A DNA stretch of 64,000 nucleotides, taken from the NCBI GenBank assembly GCA_030015575.1, contig JASDDO010000004.1, forward strand, positions 322,470,654-322,534,653, written 5' to 3'. The notes below the pieces were generated by a model, which saw only the letters and a program-made list of their open reading frames with translations, had not been told where the DNA came from and searched no databases. Positions 23,701-32,800 of the stretch are shown here, in pieces; positions within the stretch are counted from its first letter, which is position 1; each line of letters opens with the position of its first letter. The translations under genes and the position numbers were made by a program. Source of the stretch: Agapanthus africanus. Its lineage: Eukaryota; Streptophyta; Magnoliopsida; Asparagales; Amaryllidaceae.

Positions 23701-26700
23701 TTCCGATATGTGGAGAAATTTTTTGGGGTAATTGTCTTTCATGTTTTGGGATTTGTACACTAGGTAATTAATAGGAAATCGCTCTTTCACCGAGCTGTTG
23801 AGCAAAATATAAATTTAATAAAACTAAAAATGTGTATAAGTTAATATTTTTTCAAAAAAATAAGTTATTAATGACGTTTATATTACAAAAATGTAGAACC
23901 TGATATTTGATAAAACCACATAATATTTCATGATATTCGATATTCGACATCAAAATGTTCGGACTGACATCCGAAATTTAGAACATTGACTGGGAAGAAA
24001 GTAGTAGGGTGCCACTTGGTTTATACCGTGAAGCTTCATCCTGATGGGACCCTTTCCAGTTTGAAGGCTCGTTTGGTTGCTAAGGGTTATTCGCATAATT
24101 ATGAGATTGATTATGAGAAGACTTTTTTCCCGTGGCCAAAGATGACCTGTGTTCGTCTCCTTATGTCTCTTGCTGCTGCTCATCATTGGCCCTTACATCA
24201 GCTTGATGTGAAGAATGCGTTTCTTCATGGTTCTTTGATAGAGGAGGTCTATATGGAGCAACCAACTGGTTTTGTTGTTTGGGGGGAGTCTGGTCTAGTT
24301 TGTCGACTGAAGAAGTAATTATATGGCTTGAAACAATCTTCTTGAGTATGGTTTGGGAAGTTTACCGAGGTGGTTATTTCGTTTGGCCTTAGACGGTGTG
24401 CTCATGACCATTCGGTGTTCTACTGTAATTATACCAATGGTCTTCGCATTCTATTGGTACGGTATGTTGATGATATAATGATTACTGGCGATGATGTGGC
24501 TGATATAGCATAACTTAACTACTTAAGCACCACTTTCAAACAGATTCAGACTAAGGACCTTGGAAGCCTTAAATATGTTTTGGATATCGAGGTTGATCGA
24601 TCGAAGGATGGTATCTATATCTCACAGCGAAAGTATGTGCTTGATATGCCGACCGAAGCTGGGATGTTAGGGTGCAGACCCATAGAGGCTCCAATGGATC
24701 CTAATACTAAGCTGCTTCCGGGGCAAGGTGATTTGTTTGAAAATCCCGGAAGATACCGATGATAGATCGGTAAGCTGAATTACCTCACCGTCACCCAATC
24801 TAATATTGCATATCCCGTTAGTGTTGTGAGCCAATTTATGGTAGACCCTTGAGTTGCTCATTGGGATGCGGTAATTCGGATACTTAGATATTTGAAGAAT
24901 GCTCTATGGAAGGGTCTACTGTATTCAGATCATGGACATCTTCGGGTTGCAGGATTCACTGATGTAGATTGGGCTAGATTTCCATCTGATCGTGGATTTA
25001 CTACAGGATATTGAGTGTTTGTAGGAGGTAATTTGGTCTTCTAGAAGAGTAAGAAGCATATCGTAGTATCTCGTTCCAGTGCTGAGTTAGAGCACCGAGC
25101 CATGGCGAATACTACTTTTGATCTTGTATGGATCCGTTTTCGGTTTGGAGAGCTTGGCTTTGAGCACACTTTCTCTATGCGGCTATATTGTGATAATAAG
25201 GCTGCAATCTATATTGCCTCTAATCCTATATTCCATAAAAGAATGAAACGCATTGAGGTTGATTGCCACTTTGTGAGGGAGAAGGTTGAAAATGGGATCA
25301 TCGACATTTATTATATTCAATCTGCTCATCGGTTAGCAGTTTTATTCACAAAGCTTTGGAAAGAAATGGAGTGCATTTTATTTGTAACAAGCTGGACATG
25401 TATAATATATATGCATCAGTTTGAGGAGGAGTGTTAAAATACCTGGATTGTACACGGTTTTTTATATGTAATTAGATACGAAGTAGGGTTGCAATAGCCA
25501 ATGGCATTGCCTATATAAAGAGGAGGATTGAGATTAGTTCAATCTATCCATATCATTTCCCTAAAGCATTTTCTCTCTCTCTCCTAACAAACTTCATACT
25601 TATCAAGCGATATTAAAATAACGCGTTTAAATGTCCCTCACATATATGGCATTCCCCCTCAATGTCTTCTTTGAGCACCAACAACACAGCATACAAGCAA
25701 AACTAGTTTATAATTTTTCCGGGTTAGTGTTTCGGCATGTCATGTTTGACTGGATATATTACTCACATACGGCCTGACATATCTCCCTCCTGATTTGGAA
25801 TGTTAACATGAAATAAAAAGCTTTTGTACCGTGCATTTATTTGTTTATTGTTTTGGTTATATGTTGGTTTTGATAGCATATGCCATAAGCAATTCAACAT
25901 AAGTTTTACATGTATTTCTTCTTAAGAAATTTTGTTTTTATGGTTTTTTTTGGGATATCCATCCTCTCTCTCTCTATAATCTTTAGCTATTTTGATAGAC
26001 TCAGCAAATTTCAAATTTATTTAAATCCCCCCAAATCTTCGATTTTCCGCCACCCCCTGATTCTATTATTATGTTAATTGGACTTTAGAAGCTAAAATTC
26101 TATAATGCCCCCCACTTCAGCTTCTTCATCCTCTTCTGCCCAATCTCCTCATCACAAAACCCGTCCAAGTCTTCACCTCCTTCGAACCCAAACCCAAGTC
26201 CTCAACTATTCTCTCCCCCACTAGTCTTTTTTTATTATCATCTTTCTCCATTACAACTCTCTAGCCAAATACCCCCTTATTTCCCTTATTTTCTTTTTTT
26301 AATTTCAAAACCATCAAAGCTATTATTTATTAAGCATCATTGACAACCATTTTTGAAATATTTATTCTGAGCTTTTTTGGATTCCTTTTTTATACCATTT
26401 TGGATTTGAGAAGATGGTGCCCTATCAATGGTGGGTTTGAATAATATTTTAATAGAGGATGAAGAAATGAGGGTAAATTAGGATTTGAAAATTTAAGTTA
26501 ATCAAGAAATTTATTTTTGTCATTCAACAGTTTCGGGTTTTTTTTTGTGTGGAGATAACTTGAAGATTTGCGGGTGTGAGTAACTATGAAGATTTTCAGG
26601 GGAATATCAAAATGCAGAAGGTTTAAGGGGTGTATGACAAAAAGGAAACCTTTTTCTTAATATAGTTTTATGCTTTTTCCTTTTACCATCAATCATTGTA

Positions 26701-28151
26701 TAATTTAATTTGACTACATTGCGAGTGTGATTGTCCGTTTTATGTGTTGTTAAATCAAGTTAATGATATTAAGGATTTTAGTGAATGTAGTATTTGTTGA
26801 GTTTACAATTGGGACTCGATTTTCTTCAAGCATGACTCCCGATGTATAGTAAATGTCAAGGATATATTTCAACATCCGCCATCCGATATGAAAATTTTCC
26901 AATTGACACAAACATTGTGCACAGCATTTAGAACATTGATTACGCATAAAAATAAATATTTTATTAAACATGACACAAGTAAGTATACTTAAAGTTGATT
27001 CTTTTCCATTAGATGCTTGAAAATGGTGCTGAAACAGGTTGTTTCTATATCTTTTTTATATGCAATAGCAGTAATCCTTGATTTTTGTGGAAATTTGTGT
27101 TCTTGACAAGAAGCTATATAGATTGTCATATGGTTCTAGATATTAGTATTTTTCTATTAGATATTAGCATTTTCTATTAATTATGTGTCAGGACACCATC
27201 TTGATATCTAATTTCATTTGAATCTTTATGCATACATGTAAAGTTCAGCAATACTCACGGAATGTTCCCAGCCGTTCCAAAACAAAGATCTTATTCATTT
27301 CATACTTGATTTTTCTTATAGGTCTTTCTTGGTTTGGTGGATAAGCTCTATTATCTCTCGGGCAAATATAACATCGAGCTCACAGTTGGTGATATTGCAA
27401 TGGTAATAAATCTTGATCCTAATTTTTTTTCCTGGGGTTGTAACCTCGTGTTTGTGCTCTTGCTGAGTATAACATACTGTTTCAGGAAAATTCATTTTCA
27501 CGATCTCTAGGTTATGTGGATTTGGACTTGCCAGATGCACCAGAGAAAGCGACTCAACCTCCTCTTCAACCTCTTGACCCTTACTTAAGATTTGGCCCCA
27601 AACAAGAGATTTCCCACATTTTCCGAGCACCAGAGAAGAGACCACCTAAAGAGCTTTCCTATGCATTTTTGGGCTTTACCCTTCTACCACTTGGCGGATT
27701 TCTTATTGGGGTGAGTTCCGTCTTCTCTCTTAGAAATTTTGGTACATATTATTAAACTACAACCTTTTTTTGGGTATACATTTTCCCTTTATATGTTTGC
27801 ATGTGTTTTTTTTACAGCTTGTGCGATTAGGAATAAATATGAAGGGATTCCCTTCATCAGCCATACCAGCTACATTCTCTCTGCTCTTCCATGCTGGAAT
27901 CGCTGCAATCCTTCTTCTCTATGCGCTCTTCTGGTTGAAGGTACAATGCCTTTACTCTTCTCCTATCATTGATTCTTTGCCTCCAAGATTATTTTATTTT
28001 CTCTACTGACAAGTGTTTCTTGCATGAAACTCAGCTTAATCTCTTCACAACTTTGAAGGCTCTCTGGTTCCTTGGTGTGTTTCTAATCTTTGTGGGTCAT
28101 AAGACTCTCTCCCATCTTGCGTCTTCATCTGCAAAGCTCAAGTCTTCTTAA
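2717..28151 (+). CDS. RPN2: Ribophorin II / OST delta subunit (RPN2), 3' partial gene
   Basis: This is the Swp1/ribophorin II subunit of the ER oligosaccharyltransferase, which transfers the glycan to Asn of nascent secretory proteins. Visible exons are 2717-2771, 3833-3960, 4058-4173, 12885-12954, 13630-13731, 13889-13978, 14078-14226, 14968-15079, 15152-15235, 27322-27402, 27486-27710, 27818-27940 and 28035-28151 (TAA). They sum to 1452 nt, or 483 residues, which corresponds to the C-terminal two thirds of plant ribophorin II. Family blocks include [62 protein letters not shown] and [14 protein letters not shown]. Three hydrophobic C-terminal spans follow (about [19 protein letters not shown], the [12 protein letters not shown] region and [14 protein letters not shown]). 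It ends in KLKSS, without a KDEL-type signal. The 5' exons are outside the window. The introns at 4174-12884 and 15236-27321 are swollen by transposons but all frames are intact, so the gene is probably functional. The acceptor at 4058 could alternatively be 4046, adding four residues. Confidence 0.93.
3173..3215. repeat. GGGCTC...GAGCCC hairpin remnant
   Basis: The text agcaGGGCTC..aaattagaGAGCCCgtc is a 6-bp stem-loop inside an RPN2 intron. Almost the same string (gctGGGCTC..gatGAGCCCgtc) recurs at 57242-57263 in a glutathione synthetase intron, so it is probably part of a dispersed repeat. Nothing else of the element can be delimited. Confidence 0.3.
5283..6515. repeat. 31-bp tandem array (about 40 units) with higher-order structure
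   Basis: Units of about 31 bp are built on CGGAGTGTCGCTGGT plus TGACGTGTCCCCGGCA. Variants (ctggtcgacgttt, tgtgttggacgttt, ctgttgtcgacgtgc, ctgcttgacgttt) succeed one another in a recurring order. The same variant (cgctggtcgacgttt) returns near 5370, 5550, 5770, 6016 and 6470, which suggests a higher-order unit of roughly 180-250 bp. It is GC-rich and almost free of stop codons on both strands, which creates long but probably meaningless open frames. It lies between the hairpin modules and the 3' LTR of element A. Confidence 0.85.
6555..7990. repeat. Z modules of element A (ctgcatcgctgcactgg units) interleaved with hairpin modules
   Basis: Copies of a unit of about 55 bp with GCATCGCTGCACTGGAATATGG and GGAGCGACTCATCATT occur near 6570, 6645, 6732, 7318, 7395, 7480 and 7938. 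They are separated by hairpin blocks at 6840-7060 and 7590-7760. The reverse complement of the unit occurs in element B at 49190-49315, next to the same hairpin block. There is no coding potential. The stretch also holds GGATTGTATACGG near 7250 and 7860, which recurs reverse-complemented throughout element B. Confidence 0.75.
6840..7760. repeat. Covarying-hairpin blocks of element A (6840-7060 and 7590-7760)
   Basis: Each unit is a short inverted repeat around a conserved loop TCGTRAGGA. Examples are TTTTATGGG (6843-6851) with CCCATAAAA (6862-6870), CTTAGGAG (7663-7670) with CTCCTAAG (7680-7687), and CTCATGT with ACATGAG near 7734-7757. Stems differ in sequence but remain self-complementary, with some G-U pairs. 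Element B carries the reverse complement of the same units in much greater number. This is probably a structured part of the element RNA. Confidence 0.75.
8005..8190. repeat. 30-bp tandem repeats (Y module) of element A
   Basis: Units reading TGCCCTATCATTTCGGCTTT with ATTCGCGGT occur three times in nearly perfect tandem near 8050-8135, with degenerate copies on both sides. Element B has the reverse complement (GCCGAAATGATGGGGC and related) at 49395-49560. Non-coding. Confidence 0.8.
8272..8362. repeat. 29-bp tandem repeats (X module) of element A
   Basis: Three units share CCAGTTTAAYGACTTAG and GGTC near 8272, 8302 and 8332. Element B has one reverse-complement copy (CTAAGTCGTTAAACTGG) near 49357-49375, again next to the Y module. 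They lie directly downstream of the gag stop in element A. Confidence 0.75.
8362..10522 (-). pseudogene. Gag-like polyprotein of element A
   Basis: The longest frame is 10522-8993 (509 aa). A Ser/Lys/Gln-rich N-terminal half is followed by a Ty3-type retrotransposon gag domain (about residues 395-495) with blocks [41 protein letters not shown] and [12 protein letters not shown]. Homologous sequence continues in other frames at 9102-8806 and 8706-8362. The last part carries [15 protein letters not shown], a zinc-knuckle-like Cys/His block seen in related plant gag proteins. At least two frameshifts break the reading frame, so this copy is probably dead. It is expected to encode the capsid-type protein that packages element RNA; the missing pol functions would have to come from another element. 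Element B has the same protein on the + strand at 44450-46500. Confidence 0.7.
11140..11390. repeat. GCGC/CACGTG-rich segment of element A
   Basis: A very GC-rich stretch built of GCGC steps and repeated CACGTG palindromes (for example gcgcaccacgtg at several places). Its - strand reads GCGCCTACGTGTCATGCACGTG, similar to GCGCCACGTGCAATACACGTG in the LTRs of element B (41760 and 51835). CACGTG is the plant G-box core, so transcription-factor binding is conceivable but unproven. Confidence 0.55.
12107..12500. mobile_element. Fold-back MITE adjoining element A
   Basis: Imperfect long inverted repeats are visible: CTAAGGTGATTATTTTAGG near 12111 against CTAAGGTGACTCCTTAG read on the other strand near 12485, and GATCACCATGTCCTAAA (about 12209) against TTTAGGACATGGGGATC (about 12383). 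The arms are some 130 bp with an AT-rich centre. Element A sits exactly at its left edge, as if it had inserted into or beside the MITE. The outer left arm cannot be placed exactly. Confidence 0.5.
14227..14967 (+). other. RPN2 intron without recognised feature
   Basis: An AT-rich intron between two RPN2 exons, with donor GTAAGA at 14227 and acceptor cttgcag ending 14967. A Lys-rich open frame on the other strand is chance. No repeat or RNA gene was seen. Confidence 0.6.
15385..15470. repeat. Dispersed plant repeat with (ACA)n head
   Basis: The run acaacaacaacaagccttcatccca is followed by TAGGGTTGGCTATATGAATCC. This resembles a short repeat common in plant genomes in which an (ACA)n tract precedes AGCCTT..CCCA and GGCTATATGAATCC. 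The family assignment is from memory and only the head is seen. Confidence 0.4.
15516..15866. mobile_element. MITE-like element with imperfect terminal inverted repeats
   Basis: It begins GAGGTCCGGTCGCATTTC-TTATTTTGAGGTC near 15531 and ends GGCCTCAAAATAACATATG near 15842-15860. The inner ends, TTATTTTGAGGYC and its complement, are inverted repeats. Both borders abut TA microsatellites, which obscures any target duplication. It lies in the large RPN2 intron. Confidence 0.4.
15887..16309 (-). mobile_element. TRIM (miniature LTR element) in an RPN2 intron
   Basis: LTR 2 is 16094-16309 (TATTAGAATTTTG..ATCTCAACA). LTR 1 starts at 15887 (TGTTAGAATTTTG) and matches for about 115 bp before losing homology near 16001. 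Directly before LTR 2 lies GCTCTGATACCA (16082-16093), the complement of the classic initiator-Met tRNA primer-binding site, so the element reads on the - strand. Flanks are ATTAC and ATTTC, a 5-bp duplication with one mismatch. There is no coding capacity. The TRIM at 49915-50515 inside element B belongs to the same family. Confidence 0.75.
20508..23520. mobile_element. 3.0-kb TG..CA element (solo LTR or LTR-like) nested in the copia RT region
   Basis: It starts TGTCACGCCCCGC and ends CTCGGGTGTTACA, flanked by a perfect 5-bp duplication CTTGG (20503-20507 and 23521-23525). Ends and duplication size fit an LTR retrotransposon. No internal domain, primer site or second LTR is visible, so a long solo LTR is the simplest reading. 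It contains three tandem copies of a unit of about 90 bp (21061-21330) and a GC-rich segment (22300-22900) open on both strands with Pro/Ser-rich translation, like a promoter/leader region. The family was not recognised. Confidence 0.75.
21061..21332. repeat. Three tandem repeats of about 90 bp with internal hairpins
   Basis: Copies start at 21061, 21147 and 21241 with TAYCCCGTACATACCCGGG. Each holds a small stem TCTCGGC..GCCGAGA (third copy TCTCGG..CCGAGA). They lie inside the nested TG..CA element. No coding function. Confidence 0.85.
23552..23988. mobile_element. hAT-type MITE nested in the copia
   Basis: Terminal inverted repeats are CAGTGTTCTAAATGTCGG at the left and its near-complement CCGAAATTTAGAACATTG at the right. 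The 8-bp flanks ACTGAGAA (23544-23551) and ACTGGGAA (23989-23996) differ at one position. CA..TG ends with 8-bp duplications are the hallmark of hAT transposons. At 437 bp with no transposase it is non-autonomous. It begins only 26 bp after the CTTGG duplication of the preceding nested element. Confidence 0.8.
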
Positions 28152-28553
28152 GTTGAGAGAATAAGAAATCTTCTCTCGGAGGCCTCGGCTTTTTCGGCTT
28201 TGGGAGGATTCAATCTTCTCCCGTTTCATAGAGAAGCATCAGCGTCATAATTAGTTTGTCTTTAGTTATAAGCAGAGGAAACCAATTTATGTTTAAGCGA
28301 ATTAACTAATGAGGAGAAATGTTTGAATTGATCGATGCCGAAGAGAGTTAATTTTTTCCGGATTTAAGATAGGGCACAGTATATTACGTTAGTTGCAAAT
28401 AGACTTCATGTGTTATTATGGACTAAGTATTTTTTATTATTATTTGTCTAAATTATCATAGATTACCATCAGCTTTAGCTTCTATAGCTCTTGTTTACTC
28501 AGCTACAAACTATTATATATTTTGATTATAGGGCAGCTATTGTGTGTACAGGC

Positions 28554-28585
<32 letters not shown>

Positions 28586-28606
28586 TTAATGGAGGAAAGA
28601 GGCCAT
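28152..28606. other. 3' flank of RPN2
   Basis: Presumed 3' UTR and terminator region of RPN2. An imperfect inverted repeat AGGCCTCGGCTTTTTCGGCTTTGGGAGG near 28180 is visible. No canonical AATAAA was found in the first 250 bases. A TA/GA microsatellite at 28558-28588 precedes the fold-back element. Confidence 0.4.
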
Positions 28607-28937
28607 AGGAGGGGATTTCCACCTATGGCGTGGAAAAAATACAACCTCCGCCATTTTTTCCGACGATCGGCATCCATCATCATCATCGTTATCATCTAAG
28701 ATGTGCGTACACCAAATTTCATGTGATTCCACAACTTTTTCACCGTTGATTTAGTGGGTTCAAAATTAACGGTTTACCGACAATAGAACGTTTTACATTG
28801 CTAAATCAACGGTGAAAAAGTTGTAGAATCACATGAAATTTGGTGTACCCACACCTTAGATGATAACGATGAAGATGATGGGGGCCGATCGTCGAAAAAA
28901 TTGGTGGAGGCTGTATTTTTTCCACGCAAATCCCCTC
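28607..28937. mobile_element. Fold-back MITE with arms of about 140 bp, 3' of RPN2
   Basis: The left arm (28607-28752) and right arm (28799-28937) are near-perfect reverse complements over their whole length, sharing GTGGAAAAAATACA, CGACGATCGG, CATCGTTATCATCTAAG, ACACCAAATTTCATGTGATT and AACTTTTTCACCGTTGATTTAG. The spacer is about 46 bp. The left arm has about 8 extra bases (near 28618). The RNA would form a long hairpin of the kind processed into small RNAs. There is no coding capacity; target duplication not resolved. Confidence 0.85.
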
Positions 28938-28958
28938 TTTTTGTAGACGATCACTTTT

Positions 28959-29058
28959 TGTCTTGCTTTATGTTGATTGGGCTATCTTGCGTAAGTGTGC
29001 TGGAATATTGTCTTGCTTTATGTTGATTGGGCTATCTTGCGTAAGTGTGCTGGAATAT
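28959..29058. repeat. Exact 50-bp tandem duplication
   Basis: Two adjacent 50-bp units (28959-29008 and 29009-29058) beginning TGTCTTGCTTTATG and ending GTGCTGGAATAT are identical as read. The identity suggests a recent replication slippage event beside the fold-back MITE. Confidence 0.9.
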
Positions 29059-29802
29059 GATTCAAAATGGGAAACGATCAAGTGGCAGATGACGGCTATG
29101 TTTTCTTGCTGCCGCCCTCATCATTTTTTTTAACTCTCTCGAAGTTATAGCTCAGTCACATGTTCATGATCCTAAATCAACTATGCATTGAGCTATATGT
29201 TAGCATCGTAATAGATAAAATTTTGAAATGGTTCTCAACTTTTTTATAGTTTAGTTGATTCTCATATTAGCATATTGCAAGAAAATTTCTCATCAGTTTG
29301 AGGAATATCTTAGTTGGTATGAGTTACCCTCTTAAAGAGAGTGCGGTGTTTAAACCTCAAGGATCGTATGGAGGGGAAGTGGCCACAAATTAACTCCTAC
29401 GGGGCAAATTTGTGGGTCATTTTGATGCGTGTGTGTTGTGTGTTTATATGTGATGTGTGCGTGAGTGTGTTTGTGCGTTGTATGCCTAGGTGTTAGCTAG
29501 CACTTACAGTCCGGTAAACAGAAAATTTCAAAAAAGTTTTCTTCTCTTGTATAAAATCTTTTTCTCCTTGCAGCTTTGTGGCTCAAAGTGCAATTCTCTC
29601 TCTCTCTCTCTCTCTCTCAAGATCCGAACCATCTCTGAAGATGTCAAGATCCAAAGGTACCATTCTTCAATCTTCATCTCGTCTCCTCTTTGCATATAAA
29701 ATAAAATTCCATGTTTCAATTGCAAGAAAGAGAAAAAAATTCGCTGAAACTGTAACCCTTTTTATTCATTCATTTTTTTGACCAGGAATACAATAAATCT
29801 GT
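29059..29802. other. Intergenic region between convergent RPN2 and beta-galactosidase
   Basis: AT-rich with a GT-rich stretch near 29425-29485 and a (CT)n microsatellite at 29594-29618. The complement of AATAAA at 29761-29766 lies about 40 bp past the beta-galactosidase stop codon and is its likely polyadenylation signal. No gene was recognised. Confidence 0.5.
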
Positions 29803-32800
29803 TCAATAATTTACGGTATTTACAGTAGCACTTAGCGGGTTGCCGCCCATTTCCTCAAAGAGAACGAGCAGGTTACCGTGTGGATTCAAAAAGGATCGAG
29901 GGATGTGATACCTGTTTAGTTTATCAATGTTTGTATCATTAATGAACATTAATCAAGATTAGTTGCAAAAAAAAGAAGAAGAAGAAGAAAGAAAGAAAGT
30001 TGATAGTTTTGAGAGTTCTGCTCACAGAGATTGAGAAGGCTGCCCTTTGGGAGTTTTGAAAGAGACCCAATAGCGGCCGATGCTTTCTCCATTGATCCAT
30101 GCTTCACCTTTACCCATGCTTGCTAGGTTTAGCGCCACTGGGTCGGTCCCCGGCGGAGCATCGAATGTCGTCTGTACAATATTAAGTAGAGTTTTCAGAG
30201 ATAAAGCTAAATGCATATATTCATATATGATGATTACCTTGTACCACACGAGCGGCCGATTAAGAGAGCTCTGGATCGATGTCCAGGCTGTTTTGGTTGA
30301 TCCTTTTTGAGTGTAGATTTCTGATCTCTCCCCATTTAATCCGATCTGCGATTCGTTATGAACTCCATTTATGAATAATCATTCTAATTTTAAAGATCAT
30401 CAATGGACCCCTCATTTTAAGGCTTAGAGTAATGACTCCCCTCACCTGGTATCCCCATCGGTAGTATCTGAAATCCACGGTTAGATTTCTGTTGTTAAAA
30501 ATCTGCACGCTGCGGAGACCGGCAGCTCTTTTCTCTAAATATGGCCCGTTATCCTTCAAAATGGAGGTGGAAGATGTTAGACAAACATATTTGCTTCACA
30601 AATTTCTTTAATTTCTCTCCATGTAACAATTTTAGCTTGCATCATAGAAGTAAGATCTTTACCGGTGATCCAACCATGACACTCAATAATGAGATTGTGT
30701 TCTGTCCCTGCTTTAGTGAAATAGGTGCATCGAGAACCAGGGCACCTTGTGTTTGATGACTCCCATGCGCATTTCCTAAACCAGCGAAACGGTAGTATAT
30801 ATAGCTCTTAAGTTCGATAAATTTCTACTGTATACACCGGTGATTTCAGAAGAACACTTTAATCCTGCTTACCGACATATGCACCATTTACAAATGCATG
30901 TAAAACATGAGATCTTGAATTGACATGAAGCACATGTGGTGCCTCGGCTGATTTATGGAAGTAGCTGCAATAGGAGTATTACCAACCGTCAGCATTGAAC
31001 AGTGAAAAGAATGCGTTGGAGATGTATCTAGACAAATTCATGTATATATCATCATCTACCGTATTTCTAGTATATTTGGTAAATATCCTAGAAATACACG
31101 AGAAATATGCTAGAATATTAAACAAATATGTCTAGATATGGATACATCTTAATACCGCTCAATATTAATCGTGTAGGTTTTCTTTTTACCGTCGACACCC
31201 CCCAGCCCGACGTAAAGGAAATTTACATTAACTAACAAAACTTACCTGACGGTGTACCAAAGATAATCTGTTTTGTCTTTGGTAGTCGACAATTGTTCAA
31301 GCAGTGTGCTATTGTAGAATGAAGCCTGAGCAACTGGTGGAGCTCCATCCATGAATGCTCGCCATGTGTTTGAATTGCTGAAGTACTGTACTGGTCTTGT
31401 TGATCTCACACCATACCGAGCTCTCACCTGCAAGAGATGGATACAAACGAAGATGGATTAGATCAAGCGTTTATTTAGCATACATGCTCCTATGAATACA
31501 GTTGATTGCTAGAAGTCTGTTTAATTATATTAGATTAGGCTTCAAATGAGTAAACTTAGGTTTTGATGATATTGGTATTCATTTCAGATCAGATATTTGG
31601 CAAATCTTATTTGATAATTCCTAAAGCAACAAATGTACCTGAGACGGGTTAAACCAATAAGTTTAGCAGTTAAATAAACAAATCGTGGGTCTCATAATTC
31701 AGTTAGAGCAAATATATACATTTTATGAATATATACTGGCCTTTACCTGCTAATAATTAATTCAAAGAACAATGATTGTTCGAGTATTTTGAGAACTATT
31801 AGAAGTTTTTTTAATAAACAGTACTAGACCAGTGTACTATTCGACTATTATAAGTATTAAGTATGCGAATTCAACTCTGCTCTGTATATGCGTGATATGT
31901 TATTTACATGAATGAATATAAAAACAGACTTATTTTTATGTCCTTATATGATTTACCATATTCACAATCCACATACATGTTTCTATATGTTGTATCCGTA
32001 TCTGTGATGCATAGTTAAATGTTTAAGAGGAGGAAGCTTCCTTTCTCTCTTTTGGATGCGACCCTATAGGAATCGAACCGGTCACCTCTCACTTTGGAGA
32101 GGGAAGTTACTCCACAAGAGCTAAGCTCCTTTGGTCAAGATGAGGGAGCTTACCTTTGCGGAATTGAAGGACACGTCTTTACAGTTTGACAGGATGCTGA
32201 TAGACATTCTAGGCAATACATATGCATTTTTCCAGAATTGCACTGTTACATCAGCCCGCGAGCCATTGTTAATAAGAAACGCCACGCAGTTTGCTGATTG
32301 AAAAACGTGTGCCTAGAAGAGAAGAGAAAGATACACAATTAGCCGCGCACATATACTAGATTCGAGGAGATATGAATTATTTAGTAAAACAGTTCTTGCC
32401 TCCTGTTGCGGGCCGAGTGGAAAACTAGTATGTTTTCCCCAAAGTAACGGCTCCGAGGACGCCTTTATGACATCATGCAATTCCTTTAGATGACCCCATT
32501 TGGGTTGTCTGATTAAACCTGGATCAAATCACACAAGTGTTGGCAGACATATATATGATGAAATAAATAAATGTGTTGATTTTATAGTTGTGGAGGTGGT
32601 GCTACCTACCATATTCATCAAGCGGAGCGTCATCGTAATAACTCGTCGTTACATAAGCAGAGGCAGATCTTCCGAAATTTGTTCCTCCATGATACTACAT
32701 TATATTATCACCATTATAAGAAAGTAGAAAAGGTGTAAATATATAGAAGTAACTCACTTTTAGATGACAACCTAAGAGAAATGAATACCATGTAGTAGTT

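Larger units (their letters stand above)
17790..25437 (+). pseudogene. Copia gag-pol remnant (interrupted)
   Basis: Gag-like sequence near 17794-18400 is broken by in-frame stops. Protease lies near 18817 ([13 protein letters not shown]; the family motif has DTGA/DSGA, so the active site appears mutated, E for G). A GAG-pre-integrase segment with [13 protein letters not shown] (about 19190) follows and integrase fragments run to about 19640. Reverse transcriptase begins near 23990 ([43 protein letters not shown]) and includes YVDDIM near 24463. The RNase H end ([20 protein letters not shown], about 25189) follows. Removing the nested element (20508-23520) and the MITE (23552-23988) brings the RT coding sequence back into register apart from point stops, so the copia was there first. 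Confidence 0.85.
16875..25596 (+). mobile_element. Decayed Ty1-copia retrotransposon in an RPN2 intron, itself carrying two insertions
   Basis: LTRs are 16875-17040 and 25432-25596, both with a TATATAAAG promoter-like box and both ending AACAAACTTCA. Both outer flanks contain TACTTA. The primer-binding site TGGTATCAGAGC (17043-17054) follows the left LTR and a purine-rich tract (ttgaggaggag) precedes the right one. Without the nested elements the copia would be about 5.3 kb. Coding remnants on + run gag (about 17790-18450), protease, integrase, reverse transcriptase and RNase H, with many stops and frameshifts. The left LTR starts TA rather than TG. The element is clearly dead and in the same orientation as RPN2. 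Confidence 0.88.

Noticed and set aside
32069..32123. tRNA gene in beta-galactosidase intron 11
   Set aside because: Box A and box B are present, but acceptor and anticodon stems do not pair as in a tRNA; treated as a SINE head.
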